Part shown: piece after piece, positions 33,677 to 44,251 of the stretch
Layout of the letters: every line of letters begins with the position of its first letter
Numbering within the stretch: the first letter of the stretch is position 1
Assembly (NCBI GenBank): GCA_032871835.1
Contig: CM065300.1
Coordinates: 110,543,088 to 110,607,087, forward strand
Direction: 5' to 3'
Source of the DNA: Dipteronia dyeriana
Lineage: Eukaryota > Streptophyta > Magnoliopsida > Sapindales > Sapindaceae
Length of the DNA: 64,000 bases
The notes under the pieces: model-generated
Told to the model about the DNA's origin: nothing
Database searches by the model: none
The model's input: the letters and a program-made list of their open reading frames with translations, nothing else
Position numbers and translations under genes: made by a program

Positions 33677-35066
33677 TGTTGGGGTTTACGCCCTAAGCAT
33701 GTAATTTGTAAATAGATTTAAGAAGTAAATAAAAGGAAAGGTTCAATTCATTCTGTTATGTTATTTTTTTTATAAACTTGTGTACATAATAACATCCTGG
33801 ATTACCGGATGTAATCTCGAACTGTGTATATGAGTGTCATATGCGGATGGATACAGTAAGAGACGTGCAATCTAAATATTCCATAGATAGCAAATAAAGC
33901 TGGGTACTTTATTTGTGGTTAATCTATAGCTGCGGTACATTTCGTAATGTACAGTGATTCTATCCTAAATCATTCATATGAGATATGGGAATGGAGGCAC
34001 CTTGAATGATGTGATCATATAGGACAGGGCCATGATCTATATGAATCTCACACCAAGATCCGTTTACCGATGAGATTCATATATATTAACTAATGATGGC
34101 AATATATGGGTGATCTTAATCCTGAGTGTTTTATCGACTCCTTCAGGTTAGATCGTGGTCTTTGTTATACCATGGGTGAGGTCAGATGCATTTCCTGATC
34201 AATATACTCCGTATGTTGGGATTGCGATTTGGCTTGTGGCTGGGAAGATTTGTACACAATAGTGGAATCCACTCCTTCTTGTGAGAAGTAGATGGTAGTT
34301 CCCTTAAGGGTTGATTAAGGGCTTGGACAATATAAGCGCTCTCATAATTCCGTGAGGAAATAGGAATTATTTTCCATTAGAGAATCAATGGTACGTAAAG
34401 GATATATGTAATTAGAGGGGTATAACTGACATTATGACCCAGCTCTAATTATGAACTGTTGTGGAGGATCACACCATATGTAATAGCTATATCAATGGAC
34501 ACCGAGTTGTATCGGTCTATGTAAAAACGTCTACAGTTGAGGGAGTGCAGCTTCGGATTTTTAGTGGAATAACACCGGAGTTAATAATCAAGGAATATTA
34601 ATTAAAGAGTTTAATTAATGATTCCGATGATTATTGGAGCTTAAAATATTATGGGTCCATTAGGTCCCATTGCTAGCCCGATCGATTTAGGTAACAAGGG
34701 TCACAGTTAATTAATTGGATTGTCCAATTAATTGTGTTACGAAAGTGACAAGTATTTATTCGGGAATTAATTAAATAATAAGATTATTTAATTAATGAAT
34801 AATGGTGATTTAAAAAATTAAATAATAAGATTATTTAATTATGTTATTAATCACTAAATGGAGGGTGTATGTTGATATTTATTTTTGAATAAAATAAGAT
34901 AATATGACTATTTTATTTTATTAAATTAAATATTTAACTTTTGCATTTAAATAGTTTTAACTCAAATAAAATCAAATAAAAGATATGAGATATTTTTTAT
35001 TTAAAATTTTTTAAAAATCAAATTCGATTTGATCAGTTTTTTTTAAATTTAAATATGATATATATA

Positions 35067-35109
<43 letters not shown>

Positions 35110-35143
35110 AAAAAGGGTATTGTGCACATCACAGCTTAGCTTT

Positions 35144-35188
<45 letters not shown>

Positions 35189-35726
35189 GTATAGACAAAA
35201 GATAAAGGTGTTTTTTTGGTTGTCTGTCAAACACATTAAAATTGCATATTAATGCGTGAGGAAAAGAGATGGACCAGTTAAAATTGGTTTTTCTTGCATG
35301 CATGAGATGCAATTGCAATATGCATGAGATTCAAACAATGCAATTGTTGCATAGTAAAAATGAAGAAAGAGTTACTTAGTTTTCCTACATACTCCATTCT
35401 AAGTTCCTGAGACCGTGACGCGCCCACACGTAGTTACAAATCCTGGGACATAGCAAGGAAGATCAATGGTACAGACCAGGAGCATATCGAAAAAGTGAAG
35501 GAGCCTCCAAACGTTGGTATGGTTATTTTAATCTTTTTTATTATTATTATTGATTATAATTTCCAGTATTTACTTATATATTTTGTTAATGTAATAATTT
35601 GTATATGTATTTGTTCCGAAAATAAATACGATCACAACTTCACTGTTCCCAGATACAGATTACAATCTGTATAAAAAAAATTAAAACCTTACTTCCTCTG
35701 TGTGACTGGTGAACGGGGTTCCAATA
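33677..35726 (+). repeat. Copia-D 3' LTR
   Basis: 2,050 bp, closely similar to the 5' LTR. The visible length differences are a short insertion near 33,745-33,765 and microsatellite length changes near 35,060-35,190. Confidence 0.94.
35069..35188. repeat. AT and AC/AT microsatellites in Copia-D 3' LTR
   Basis: (AT)n at about 35,069-35,107 and (AC)n(AT)n at about 35,146-35,188. Both are longer than at the same sites in the 5' LTR. Confidence 0.93.
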
Positions 35727-36297
35727 GAGGAAACCCACCAGGTGCCTCTAAAACCGTAGTGTCAACTGAAGGGGAGCAAGTTGAAAGTCATGAAGCACCC
35801 TACAGAGAGACGGGTGGAGAGGCAACCTCACCCCACTTTTGACAACAGCGGTACAGATAGGAAGCGCCTAGGGGAAGGACTTTACACGTTGTATCTCCTA
35901 TGGGGGATAGTGATCGTAATGCTATCAAGGATGACGAATCTCTCCCTCAGACGATCAATCGACTCTCCTAGTTGCTGTAGAGTCATTCTGAAATCGAAAG
36001 GGATAGAATGTACCCCCTCCCTCATAGTACGATGGAGGTTACCTCGACCTGTTCCCCACCATCTTTTACACTGCCGGATTCTTCACTCGAATTCCCCTTA
36101 ACTATCTCTAATGGGGTATCGGGGTTTTTTGAGAAACCTACCCTGATGGTAGTTTTCCGGTCAGAACGGCGGTGTGACTATAGAGAAGAAATGTCACTCT
36201 CTCTGCTGTTTTTCTTCTGAGCTCGCTTCCTACCATTGTGACTTGGAGAGTCTCCTTCTAGCAATCTTTCGACACTGTCATGATCGAAATTTGACAT
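35727..36297 (-). pseudogene. Tat-A antisense ORF, N-terminal part
   Basis: The start ATG at 36,297 gives MSNFDHDSVERLLEGD, matching MSKNSRDSINSIVDGE in Tat-E. Further on, RSDRKTTIRVGFSKNPDTPLE aligns with RSNRNVAIWTGFSTKPDSPLN of Tat-E. Stops and frame changes occur near 36,180 and 36,030. It ends at Copia-D, where the 'WRHLI-F' region of the domain should continue. A TATA-like box lies 142 bp upstream. Confidence 0.8.
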
Positions 36298-36490
36298 AAT
36301 GACAATAGATTCGATTTTTGAAAGTTGAAGGGAGAGAGCTAGAGAGAAATAAAGAGCATGGATATGATTAGGGATTTTTTGAATTTTGAAAGTGGTAAAG
36401 AGTTCTAAAAGTGTGGAGAAGACGAAGGAGGGTTGGGGTTTAAATAGGTGTAATGGAATAATAACCAATGACATAATGTTATCAAAGAGA
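36298..36490 (-). other. Tat-A region upstream of antisense ORF
   Basis: Non-coding leader of the antisense ORF. In Tat-E the equivalent segment is 380 bp and ends at the purine tract and 3' LTR. Here homology stops at about 36,490, where minus-strand Tat-B RT begins, so the LTR is lost. Confidence 0.65.
36439..36446 (-). promoter_or_regulatory. TATA-like box before Tat-A antisense ORF
   Basis: The minus strand reads CCTATTTAAACCCC, 142 bp from the ATG. It corresponds to CTATTTAAAC in Tat-E and CTATTTATAG in Tat-D. Confidence 0.55.
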
Positions 36491-37232
36491 TGAGATTTTT
36501 GCCTATTACCTTACAGTAGTATAGGCCCTGCCCAGTAATGAAATTGGTCTTGTCTTGATCAGCGGGGTGCATCATTATCTTGTTGTACCCAGAGAATGCA
36601 TCCATTAAGATTAGAAGCTTGTTCCTTGCTACGAAATCCATCAACTAGTCAATCTTTGGTAGCGAGAAACTGTCTCTTGGGTAGGCACGATTGAGTTCAG
36701 TGTTGTCGATACACATACGCCACTTCCCATTTGCCTTGGTGACCATTACCACGTAAGCTATCCATTCCGGGTATCAGGATTCCCATATGAATCCAGCTTT
36801 AAGTAATTTGTTGACCTCTTCCTATACTGCTGAAATCCTTTTAGGATTGAAATATCATCGTTTTTGTTTGATGGGATTGAAAATGAGGTCAACCGTTAAC
36901 CTATGAGCTACCAAAGAGATAGGAATCCTTAGCATTTCATCATGATTCCAACCAAAGATGTCACTATATTCATAGAGCAGCCTAACCAGACCATCCTTTA
37001 CTCCTACTTCTAGTTCAACTCTAACCTTAACAACTTTTGAGGGGTCATCATCCCTTATAGGTATCTCATCTAGTTTATTAACTAGGTGGCCACCAACCCA
37101 CCCTTGGTCATCCTCTACCTCCTCCTCATACTCCAACAAGATCTCTACCTCAGGTTCATTTTTTGCTACTCTTGTTTCCCTTGTGGCATCTGGAATCTTG
37201 AGATTCTTCTTTGATGGTTCCTGTTCCTGCAC
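36491..37232 (-). pseudogene. Tat-B reverse transcriptase, N-terminal part
   Basis: Shows SKVVKVRVELEVG, LLYEYSDIFGWNHDEM, IPISLVAHRLTVD, a break, then LLILMDAFSGYNKIMMHPAD and GLYYCKV. The first catalytic Asp (MDAF) is kept. The second catalytic box is absent because the fragment ends at the Tat-A junction. A stop and frame change lie near 36,850 and another near 36,640. Confidence 0.83.
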
Positions 37233-37740
37233 GACAGTTACCTATGCACAATACTTGGCTAGTGCTGTTGGGTTAGCGGATACAGCGTAACATTTATGGG
37301 TTGTCTGTTGATCACTACATACCTCGCCTACTTTGTCTCCCACGGGAAACTTGGAGATATTTTGGTAGATAGATAAAACTCCCTTAAGGGATGATAGGAA
37401 TGGTCTTCCAAGGATAGCGTTGTAAGCTGAAGGGGTGTCTACCACCACAAAGTCGGTCATAATGTTCTGTTGGAGGGGTACAGTCCCATGATCACCGGTA
37501 AAACCTTTGATCGAACTGATATTAATAAGTTCCTAGTGAAACCATATGATAGAGTGGTACAACTATTGTAAAAACACTGCTTCAAATTAGACCTCTCGAA
37601 GGTGTATTTGAAGAGAATATCCATACTGCTTTCAATATCTATCAATAGGCGGTAGACAAGGTAGTTGGCTATCTGTACCGTGACAACCATAGAATCATTA
37701 TGTTGTTGCACTGTGTTGTACACATCCTCCTCAGTAAAAA
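37233..37740 (-). pseudogene. Tat-B protease
   Basis: Shows VTVQIANYLVYRLLIDIESSMDILF, where the active-site D-T/S-G-S motif has become DIESS, then SYGFTRNLL, KVLPVIMG, and FVVVDTPSAYNAILGRPFLSSLKGV, a typical Tat protease end. One frame change lies near 37,458. Confidence 0.82.
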
Positions 37741-38320
37741 TGATCTGGGATTACTAGAGGTCTTTGATGATCCCCATGCAACCTTGAAAATATCCTGCCC
37801 TTTACACATCTAGGGGTACTTTCCTATCATGGCTCTTTATATAATTGTTTGAAGTCCCTGCTAAGGTAGGACCTCCGCTGATGGCATGAATGACTTGGAT
37901 GTACTTCATTAGATCCTTTCCCATCACTTTTCTTCTTTCTACATCTTTCCTGATTTCGACCTGTACCTCTTTTCCAGTATGGATATTGTCCCGTACCTAC
38001 AACAAAATTCCACCAGCCAACCACCTCTCACCAGAACCTCAATCTGGCTTCATAGGCTATAGCACTCTGAGGTGTTGTGTCCCACATCTACGCGGAAGTC
38101 ACAGTATTTGTAACGGTTCCTCGCATAAGCTAGGGCGTTGATGGGATTAGGCTTTCTGAGTAGCCCTTTATCATGGATAACAAGTTAGTTCGTTTCTCAA
38201 GATGCACTGAGGGGGGTGTAGTGGTTGTACCCCTTCTCTTTCTGGACTATCGATGTTATCTCTCTGGAGGAGGTGAAGCTTGAGGTGGGGTTATCCTAGC
38301 TGGGAACCGCTCCCGCTAAG
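37741..38320 (-). pseudogene. Tat-B gag, C-terminal end
   Basis: Aligns with the gag end of Tat-E and Tat-F around the CDFH..GH..EC zinc-knuckle region (near 38,060-38,110) and the basic linker with ISGGP. Many stops. At about 38,320 the homology switches to RT/RNase H of Tat-C. Confidence 0.68.
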
Positions 38321-39480
38321 GCTGGAAAGGTTTGACTAGCAATAGTGGGCTAGCTAGGTATTACTTCAGAGATTGGTAGGCTAGCCCGTTGCCTTGGTCC
38401 CGTTTCATATTCTTTCTCTTCCTGATAGCTTTGAAGAGGGCAATGCATTTATTTGTTGACCGCGATATGAAATAGTTGAGGGTCATTATCTGATCAGTCA
38501 AGCCTTGTACTTGCTTAAGAGAGATGGGAGACTCAAGGTCTAGGATGGCTCTGATCTTCTCTGGATTGGCTTCAATTTATCTCTAATACACAATAAATCC
38601 AAGGAACTTTCTCGCTGCTACACCGAATATGCATTGGCAGGGTACAATAGCATCCGGTTCTTCTTAATTACCTAGAAAGTCTGAGAAAGGTGATCTTGGT
38701 GCTGATAAGCTACTTGGGATTTATTGATCATGCAATCTATGTAAACCTCCATCATCTTCCCTATATGCTCCTTGAACAGCCGGTTCACTAGTCCCTGGTA
38801 AGTAGCACCTGTATTCTTAAGAAAAAATAGCATTACCTTATAGAATTAAAGGCTCTACCTAGTGATGAAATTGGTATTGTCCTTGTCGGCGGGGTGCATC
38901 ATGATTTGATTATATCTGAAAAGGTATCCATGAAGCTAACAAGCTTTTTTCTGGCTATCAAGTCTACCAGCTCATCAATTTTCGGTAGCAGGAAATTGTC
39001 CTTTGGGTAGGCACGATTGAGATCGGTATAATTGATGAACATTCACCACTTCCTATTGACTGTGGTTACCATTACCACGTTAACGATCCACTAAGGGTAT
39101 CGGGACTCCAAAACGAACTAGCCTTCAAAAGCTTATTTACCTCTTCTTGTACTACGGTATTCATCTCTTTGGTTGAAGTGTCACCGATTCTATTTCACTA
39201 GTTTTAATGTCACATTGACTGCCAACCTGTGAGCTGCCAAGGCAATCAGGATTGCCAGCATCCCTTTGTGGCTTCAGGCAAATATGTCATTGAACTCTCG
39301 AAAGAGTCTAACTAGACCCTTTTTTCCTTCCTCCGTCTAGAGTGGCTCCTACCTTCACAACCTTCGAGGATCATCCTCCCTCATTGGTATGTTTTCTGGC
39401 TCGTCCATAGACTGACCACTGTCCCACCTTCTTTCTTTCTCAAGCTAGTGGTCACCCTAGCCTCATCCTCCCTCATTACG
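38321..39480 (-). pseudogene. Tat-C reverse transcriptase
   Basis: The minus strand contains the RT N-terminus (TSKVVKV-like near 39,360), DLDIPTQR-like segments, SFMDTF near 38,930, then a one-base loss that breaks the Tyr-Asn-Gln-Ile block. VNRLFKEH follows, then a YIDCMI-like second box near 38,730 (MEVYID). Stops are frequent. The end corresponds to the RT/RNase H border that begins the Tat-E segment at 49,080. Confidence 0.72.
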
Positions 39481-39920
39481 CGCTGCTTGCTGGTCCCCTT
39501 GTACCTCACCAACATTGTCTCCCACCAGGAATTTCAAGATGTTGTGGTAGATTAACAAGACTCCCTTGATGGCTGATAGAAATGGCTACCCAAGGATGGC
39601 GTTATAGGCCAATAGGTATCAATCATGATGAAATATGTCATGAGGTTTTGATGAAGTGGCGTTTCCCCCACAATCACAGACACGATCATTGAACCAGTAG
39701 GTACTAGCAAGTCCCTTGTGAACCCAAACAACGGTATGGTACAAATGTTGTAGCTGGGGTGCTTTAGGTTGAACTTCTCTAGAGCATCCAAAAAGAGGGT
39801 GTTAACACTATTACTGGTATCGATTAGTACGTGGTGGACCAGACAGTTGGCTATTTGTACAGTAACGATCGTAGGGTCATCTTGGGGTAGCACCATGTTA
39901 TATATATCATCTTCAGTATA
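39481..39920 (-). pseudogene. Tat-C protease
   Basis: An open 114-codon stretch shows VTVQIANCLVHHVLIDTSNSVNTLF, where the usual DTGSS is DTSNS, then FGFTRDLL and PVSVIVG-like sequence. A frame change before the LGRPFL segment ends it. Confidence 0.8.
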
Positions 39921-40358
39921 AATGATCTAGGTTTAGTAGAAGGATTTTCATGACCCTAGAAGATTATGAGAACATCATGACCTACTTCGATCTGGGGCAC
40001 CTTTCTAGAGTGGTTCTTACGAGAATTATTGGAAATTCTTGCTAGTGTGGGACCACCGCTAATGGTGTTGATATTATAGATCTACTGCATCATATCTTTC
40101 CCTTTTACCTTCCTCCTTTCCACTGTAGCCTTGATATCTTCTTGTACCTTCTTCCCTCCCTGGATGCTATCTTGTACCTGTTGTAAGATTCGACCAAGCA
40201 ACCTGTCCTAACCAATGTTTCGATCTTGTTGCGTAGGTTGTAGCATTCTGATATATTGTTTCCCACATCCTTATAGAAATCATAGTGTTTGTAGCGATTT
40301 TGTTGATCAGTTGGTACCTTCACTGAGCGGGGTTTCTGAAGTAAACTCTTGGCTCGGA
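39921..40358 (-). pseudogene. Tat-C gag, C-terminal end
   Basis: Shows RYKHYDFYKDVGNNISECYNLRNKIE, the family zinc-knuckle region with three ligands altered (Cys to Tyr, His to Tyr, His to Asn). A basic linker follows. Homology to Tat-E gag ends at about 40,358. Confidence 0.78.
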
Positions 40359-40432
40359 GTGTGTCTATCCTAACCTAGAGGGGGGTGAATAGGTTTTAAT
40401 TTGATTGATTACCAACTTTTGAATTTAATCAA
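40359..40432. other. Unassigned 74-bp stretch
   Basis: Contains TAGAGGGGGGTGAATAGG, which is very close to the inner end of the Copia-A and Copia-C LTRs (GGGGGGTGAATAGATTTTAA) in the same orientation. The rest does not align to them. It may be the scar of another copia LTR. Confidence 0.4.
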
Positions 40433-41569
40433 TTGTTAACGTAAAATTTGCTTCGGGTGAGAAATTCCAGTTAGCTCCCTCAAAACCATTGTTGCGGAGG
40501 TGATGATCGGTGTTGATACCTTCGGTACCTGATTGATGTATGTTTAATAATGACTAAAATGGTAATTATATCATTTTATCATTGATTCATATGGTGTATA
40601 CAGAAAATATTCAATAACTTTTAGTTGCTCTAGCGGGTACAATAGGGTGGTGGCTTCGTGCATGTTAAATGGTAGAATATAACGATGTCTGTGTTCTGAA
40701 CATGAAATTTTGACCTAGGAGTCAGATATCTCTACTTTCTCCGTTCATCCCCCTCTCCCCGTGCATCCTTAGGCCATTTAAACATAGTCCTATTAGGTCA
40801 AATCTCATCGTTCTCCCGCTATATTTCTCTCAATCAAATCCCCTCTTTATCGGGCAGGATTCTTCGTTTAAATGTTTATTGAATTTTTCTTAGTTACAGA
40901 ATCGAGAAAATTTGGACAAAGGATAAGTTTGTTTCCTCTTTGGACTCAATCACCTGCCTTGCACGCACACGGTGGTTTAATGTTTGTTGCAGTGTAGATA
41001 TGAACCCGTGTGTCTTCAAGATGTGAGGCCTCATGGAGGTCATCATGCATGGTGTTTATTCCCTCAACGAATGGGAGAGGTATATCTGTGTTCTGCTTAT
41101 AGATATTAGGAGCGTGGTTTGACATTTCCCGATCTCTTGGAGCTTGAGATGGCCCTCATAGACTCTCTTTGGTGCATAGCTTTATTGAGCTTCCTTTTTT
41201 TAGTCTTGATTGATTCGAATCTTCCATTAGTGAAGTAGAGCGATGCTACAACATTAACCTGAGGTTTTTATAAGTCCCTTTTTATGCCTATAGAGGATGG
41301 CAGGCTTCTAAGGAGGTTACAAGGAAGTTTTGACCTAGTGGAACTTAGGTTGTCATTCGTCAGGAATTCCCTGGGTGCTTATGGAGCTCAATCTAATCGT
41401 GTCAGACTCCACCCTGGATGCTTCTAAAGCTCGATGACCTTTTCTCGCTTCTACTGGATGGCTCTATATCTTAACTCCAGGGTCCAGGGTTCCATGGCAG
41501 GTAATCTTGGGCTTGGATCGGGGCTAGAAGAGTGGAAAATTTATCTTTTGGACCAAGGCTCTTAATAAA
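40433..41569 (-). repeat. Tat-D 3' LTR
   Basis: About 1,137 bp. The plus strand starts TGTTAACGTAAAATTTGC and ends near GGCTCTTAATAAAA (family end GGCTATTAACA). It is more diverged than the Tat-E LTRs. Confidence 0.82.
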
Positions 41570-41657
41570 AGTCCTCTCTGACTTGAACAACGGTGATTGA
41601 GTTGGGGTTTGAGTCAGACTTTCTATTTTAATTGTGAAATTTTCCCTCATTTATCGT
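41570..41657 (-). other. Tat-D 3' internal remnant left of Tat-E
   Basis: 88 bp aligning with 42,781-42,868 of Tat-E (ACTTGAACAACGGTGATTGA, GGAAATTTTCCCTC words). It ends with the target copy ATCGT at 41,653-41,657. Confidence 0.85.
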
Positions 41658-42780
41658 TGTTAACGGAAAATTAACTCAGGGTGAGAAATTCCAGCTAACA
41701 CTCTCGAGACTGCTACCACAGAGGTGCCTGCTGGGATAGGTATCTCGTACCTAACTTGTTCAAACAAAGGTGGGTGTTTAAATGTTAAAACAATAACGAT
41801 GAGAATATAGCTTTTTAATATAAATCGTGTATGCCATACAAAAATCCCTCAAAACACTCTCAATCTTACTAGATTACAGTGGGGTGCCAACCTCGTGCCT
41901 GTCGAATAGTAGAATACAATGATTACCGTGTTCTGATTACAGAATTTTGCAAAGAATCCCCACCTACTCAATCTTCCTCTCCCCCACCCTTTTTTTTATA
42001 TCAGTGCTTACTTTTTTATTTATTTACACATAGTCCCACTAGGTTAAATTTGTGATTCTCCCACCATATCGGACGCGATCTTTTATTTAAAAGTCATTGA
42101 CTTTGTATTAATGACGGAATTAGAGAATATCTTTGTGGGAGATAAGTTTGTTTCCTTTTTGGACTTAAACACTTGCCATGCACGTATGCGGTGTTTCAAC
42201 GTTAGATAAAGTGTGGATATGATCTTATGTTTCTCCATGGTGTGATTTCTCATGGAAGTCATCGTTCATTGTTTCGTAGAGCAAGGTAGATTCGTGCCCT
42301 GGTCTTGGTACTAATAGTTTGGCCAGACCTTTCCAAATTCTACAGAACTTGAGGTGGCCGCGTGGGTGCTCTTTGGCGGTAACGGAGCTTTAGCGAGCAT
42401 TGTCCAACTTGTCCAGATGGGTTTGAATCTACTTTCAAAGAGATAAAGCAATACTGTAGTGCAAGTTAGTTGTTTAATAGGTCTCTCTCTATGCTTGGAA
42501 AGGATGGCTAGCTTCTGGAGTGGTTACGAGGTAGCTTCGACTTCGGAGAGCCTGGACCGTTGCAAATCACGCTTCCTCTGAGTTCTTATTTCGGTGCAAG
42601 AAGCTTGATACAATCGTGTCATGCTCCACTTTGAATGTCCTATAGCTCGACTATCCTTTCTCGTACACACGGGGAGGTTCCCCCAGCTCGACTCCAGGAT
42701 CCATGGTTCTCGGGTTTGGATTTGGGCTAGAAAAGTGGAGAATTTTCCTTTTGGCCACTAGTCAAATTTGGCTATTAACA
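41658..42780 (-). repeat. Tat-E 3' LTR
   Basis: 1,123 bp, plus-strand TGTTAACGG...GGCTATTAACA. The ends form the inverted pair TGTTAA/TTAACA. Confidence 0.92.
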
Positions 42781-42793
42781 GAACTCCCATCTG
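42781..42793 (-). other. Tat-E polypurine tract
   Basis: The minus strand reads CAGATGGGAGTTC directly before the LTR start TGTTAATAGCC. It is purine-rich but short. Confidence 0.7.
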
Positions 42794-43160
42794 ACTTGAA
42801 CACCGGTGATTGAGTTGGGATTGGAGTCAGATTTCCTATTTTGATTGGGAAATTTTCCCTCCAACGTTGCTACCAGAATCTTAACGGAAATCTACTCATT
42901 TAACGCACTAGTGACATGGGGAATAGAAAAACGATGCGTTTCCCAAAATTATCCAACTCCGTTACGCCAACTCGTGGGTTTCGAGGCAATCTTGGCCGAA
43001 GATTTAGCCGACATTACCGCTCCATTTACCTCTATTTAAACTTGACTACTTCTTCGCCTTCCTTGCACCTCTTATTTTTGAGATTTCAAATTTTTTCAGA
43101 GAAAGCCTTTCTTCAGCGCCACTTACTTTTTTTTCCTCGAACGTAAAAATTCTTTCTACC
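42794..43160 (+). promoter_or_regulatory. Tat-E antisense ORF upstream region with TATA-like box
   Basis: 367 bp between the purine tract and the antisense ATG. It contains CTATTTAAAC with TATTTAAA at 43,033-43,040, 121-128 bp before the ATG. A similarly placed box occurs in Tat-A and Tat-D. Pyrimidine-rich sequence follows, as in plant 5' leaders. Confidence 0.6.
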
Positions 43161-44157
43161 ATGTCGAAAAACAGTCGTGATTCCATCAATTCCATTGTAG
43201 ATGGTGAGGAAGTGTCCAATCTTACCCTCTGGAAGATAACATGAAAGAACTTTGACAGTGGCGACTCTCCACCTAACCCACAAAGACATCGGTCGAACAG
43301 AAACGTAGCTATCTGGACTGGGTTTTCCACCAAGCCTGATAGCCCCCTGAATTTAGTCGATGAGGATTCTGACTGTGAACCCAAGGATGCTGCTATAGGG
43401 AGGGGTCAAGTTACAGTTGTCGGTCCTCCTCTTGAAAGGCTTTTCCCCTCTGATTTCAAGGTTATACCGGACTCTACCATTGACCCAAACTCTCTCGATC
43501 GTCTGCGGTCGAAGTATTATATCCCCGACAATGTTTCTATCTCCATCCCTTATAGGAATTATGACGTCTTCAATCCTTCCAGTGGCGTGCTCCCAATTTA
43601 TTTAGCGACCCTCAAGAATAGGGTCAGGCTTTCTCTTTATCCTACTCTTCGACGGCCTCTGAATGCCCTCAAGCTTTCTCCTCTCCAACTGACGCCCAAC
43701 TTCTGGAGGCATTTGATCGAATTTCTCATGTTGTATATAGAACAATGCGAGCTAAGCAAGGTTACCAGGGTACCTAGAGCACAGGAGTTTGCGTACCTCT
43801 TTCAGATTAGAAGCTTGTGTGGAGCTCCTTGAGGTCAGTTCCATGCCAAGACAAAGAACAAGCTCAATTTCATCTTTTTTTATGCTTCGAGGAAAGACCC
43901 TGCTTGGAAGGAGGAGTGGATCTTAGCAGGAAATGATTGGGGAAGCTCGACCTTCATTGGCAGGCTGAGTTCGCGATTCCTACGACTTTTAATTATAAAC
44001 CATCATGGGGTCGGAATTCCTTACCCGCTGAGTCTGAATTTGTGTTGAAGGCCATCCTTACTAGGAATTACCTGAATCTAAAATTCCCAACTGCTGACCC
44101 CTTCAATTCACGCTGAGTAAATCACTATCTGCGAATTTTTGATGCTACTCCTCATAA

Positions 44158-44251
44158 GTAACACTGAAACATCAAGTTTTGTTATGTTGACTAGCTCGAT
44201 TATGATGGCTTCGCTTTTCTCTTTTTTTAACAGTTTTTCTTATTGCTCCAG
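44158..44251 (+). other. Intron 1 of Tat-E antisense ORF
   Basis: 94 bp: donor CATAA/GTAACA after the FDATPH segment, T-rich tract (TTTTCTCTTTTTTTAACAG), acceptor GCTCCAG at 44,251. Position matches Tat-D exactly. Confidence 0.75.

Larger units (their letters stand above)
26028..35726 (+). mobile_element. Copia-D, Angela-like Ty1/copia element, full length
   Basis: 9.7 kb, plus strand, with a perfect target duplication GAGGA (26,023-26,027 and 35,727-35,731). LTRs of 2,024 and 2,050 bp run TGTTGGGG...CCAATA. Pol resembles Copia-B, but the LTRs do not align, so it is a separate family of the same lineage. It sits in the N-terminal domain of the Tat-A antisense ORF. Gag is almost open; pol has several stops and catalytic changes. 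Confidence 0.94.
2051..36490 (+). mobile_element. Tat-A, Ty3/gypsy host element split by four copia insertions
   Basis: This is one plus-strand Tat element in four visible pieces: 2,051-4,852, 14,905-15,638, 24,543-26,027 and 35,727-36,490. Aligning each break with uninterrupted Tat-D and Tat-E shows the pieces are collinear. Gag, protease, RT and the first RNase H lie left of Copia-A, outside the window. The 3' LTR is missing: homology stops near 36,490, where minus-strand RT of Tat-B begins. The element is inactive. Confidence 0.85.
36491..38320 (-). mobile_element. Tat-B, partial Tat element
   Basis: Minus-strand fragment containing, from right to left, the end of gag, protease and the N-terminal two thirds of RT. 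It is truncated at about 36,490 against Tat-A and at about 38,320 against Tat-C. No LTR. Confidence 0.8.
38321..40358 (-). mobile_element. Tat-C, partial Tat element
   Basis: A second minus-strand fragment, with gag end, protease and RT up to the RNase H border. It repeats the same part of the element as Tat-B but is clearly diverged from it, so it is a separate copy rather than a recent tandem duplication. Confidence 0.8.

Noticed and set aside
36491..40358. Tat-B and Tat-C as one element with an internal tandem duplication
   Set aside because: The two copies differ widely in sequence and carry different lesions, so they are separate older copies.
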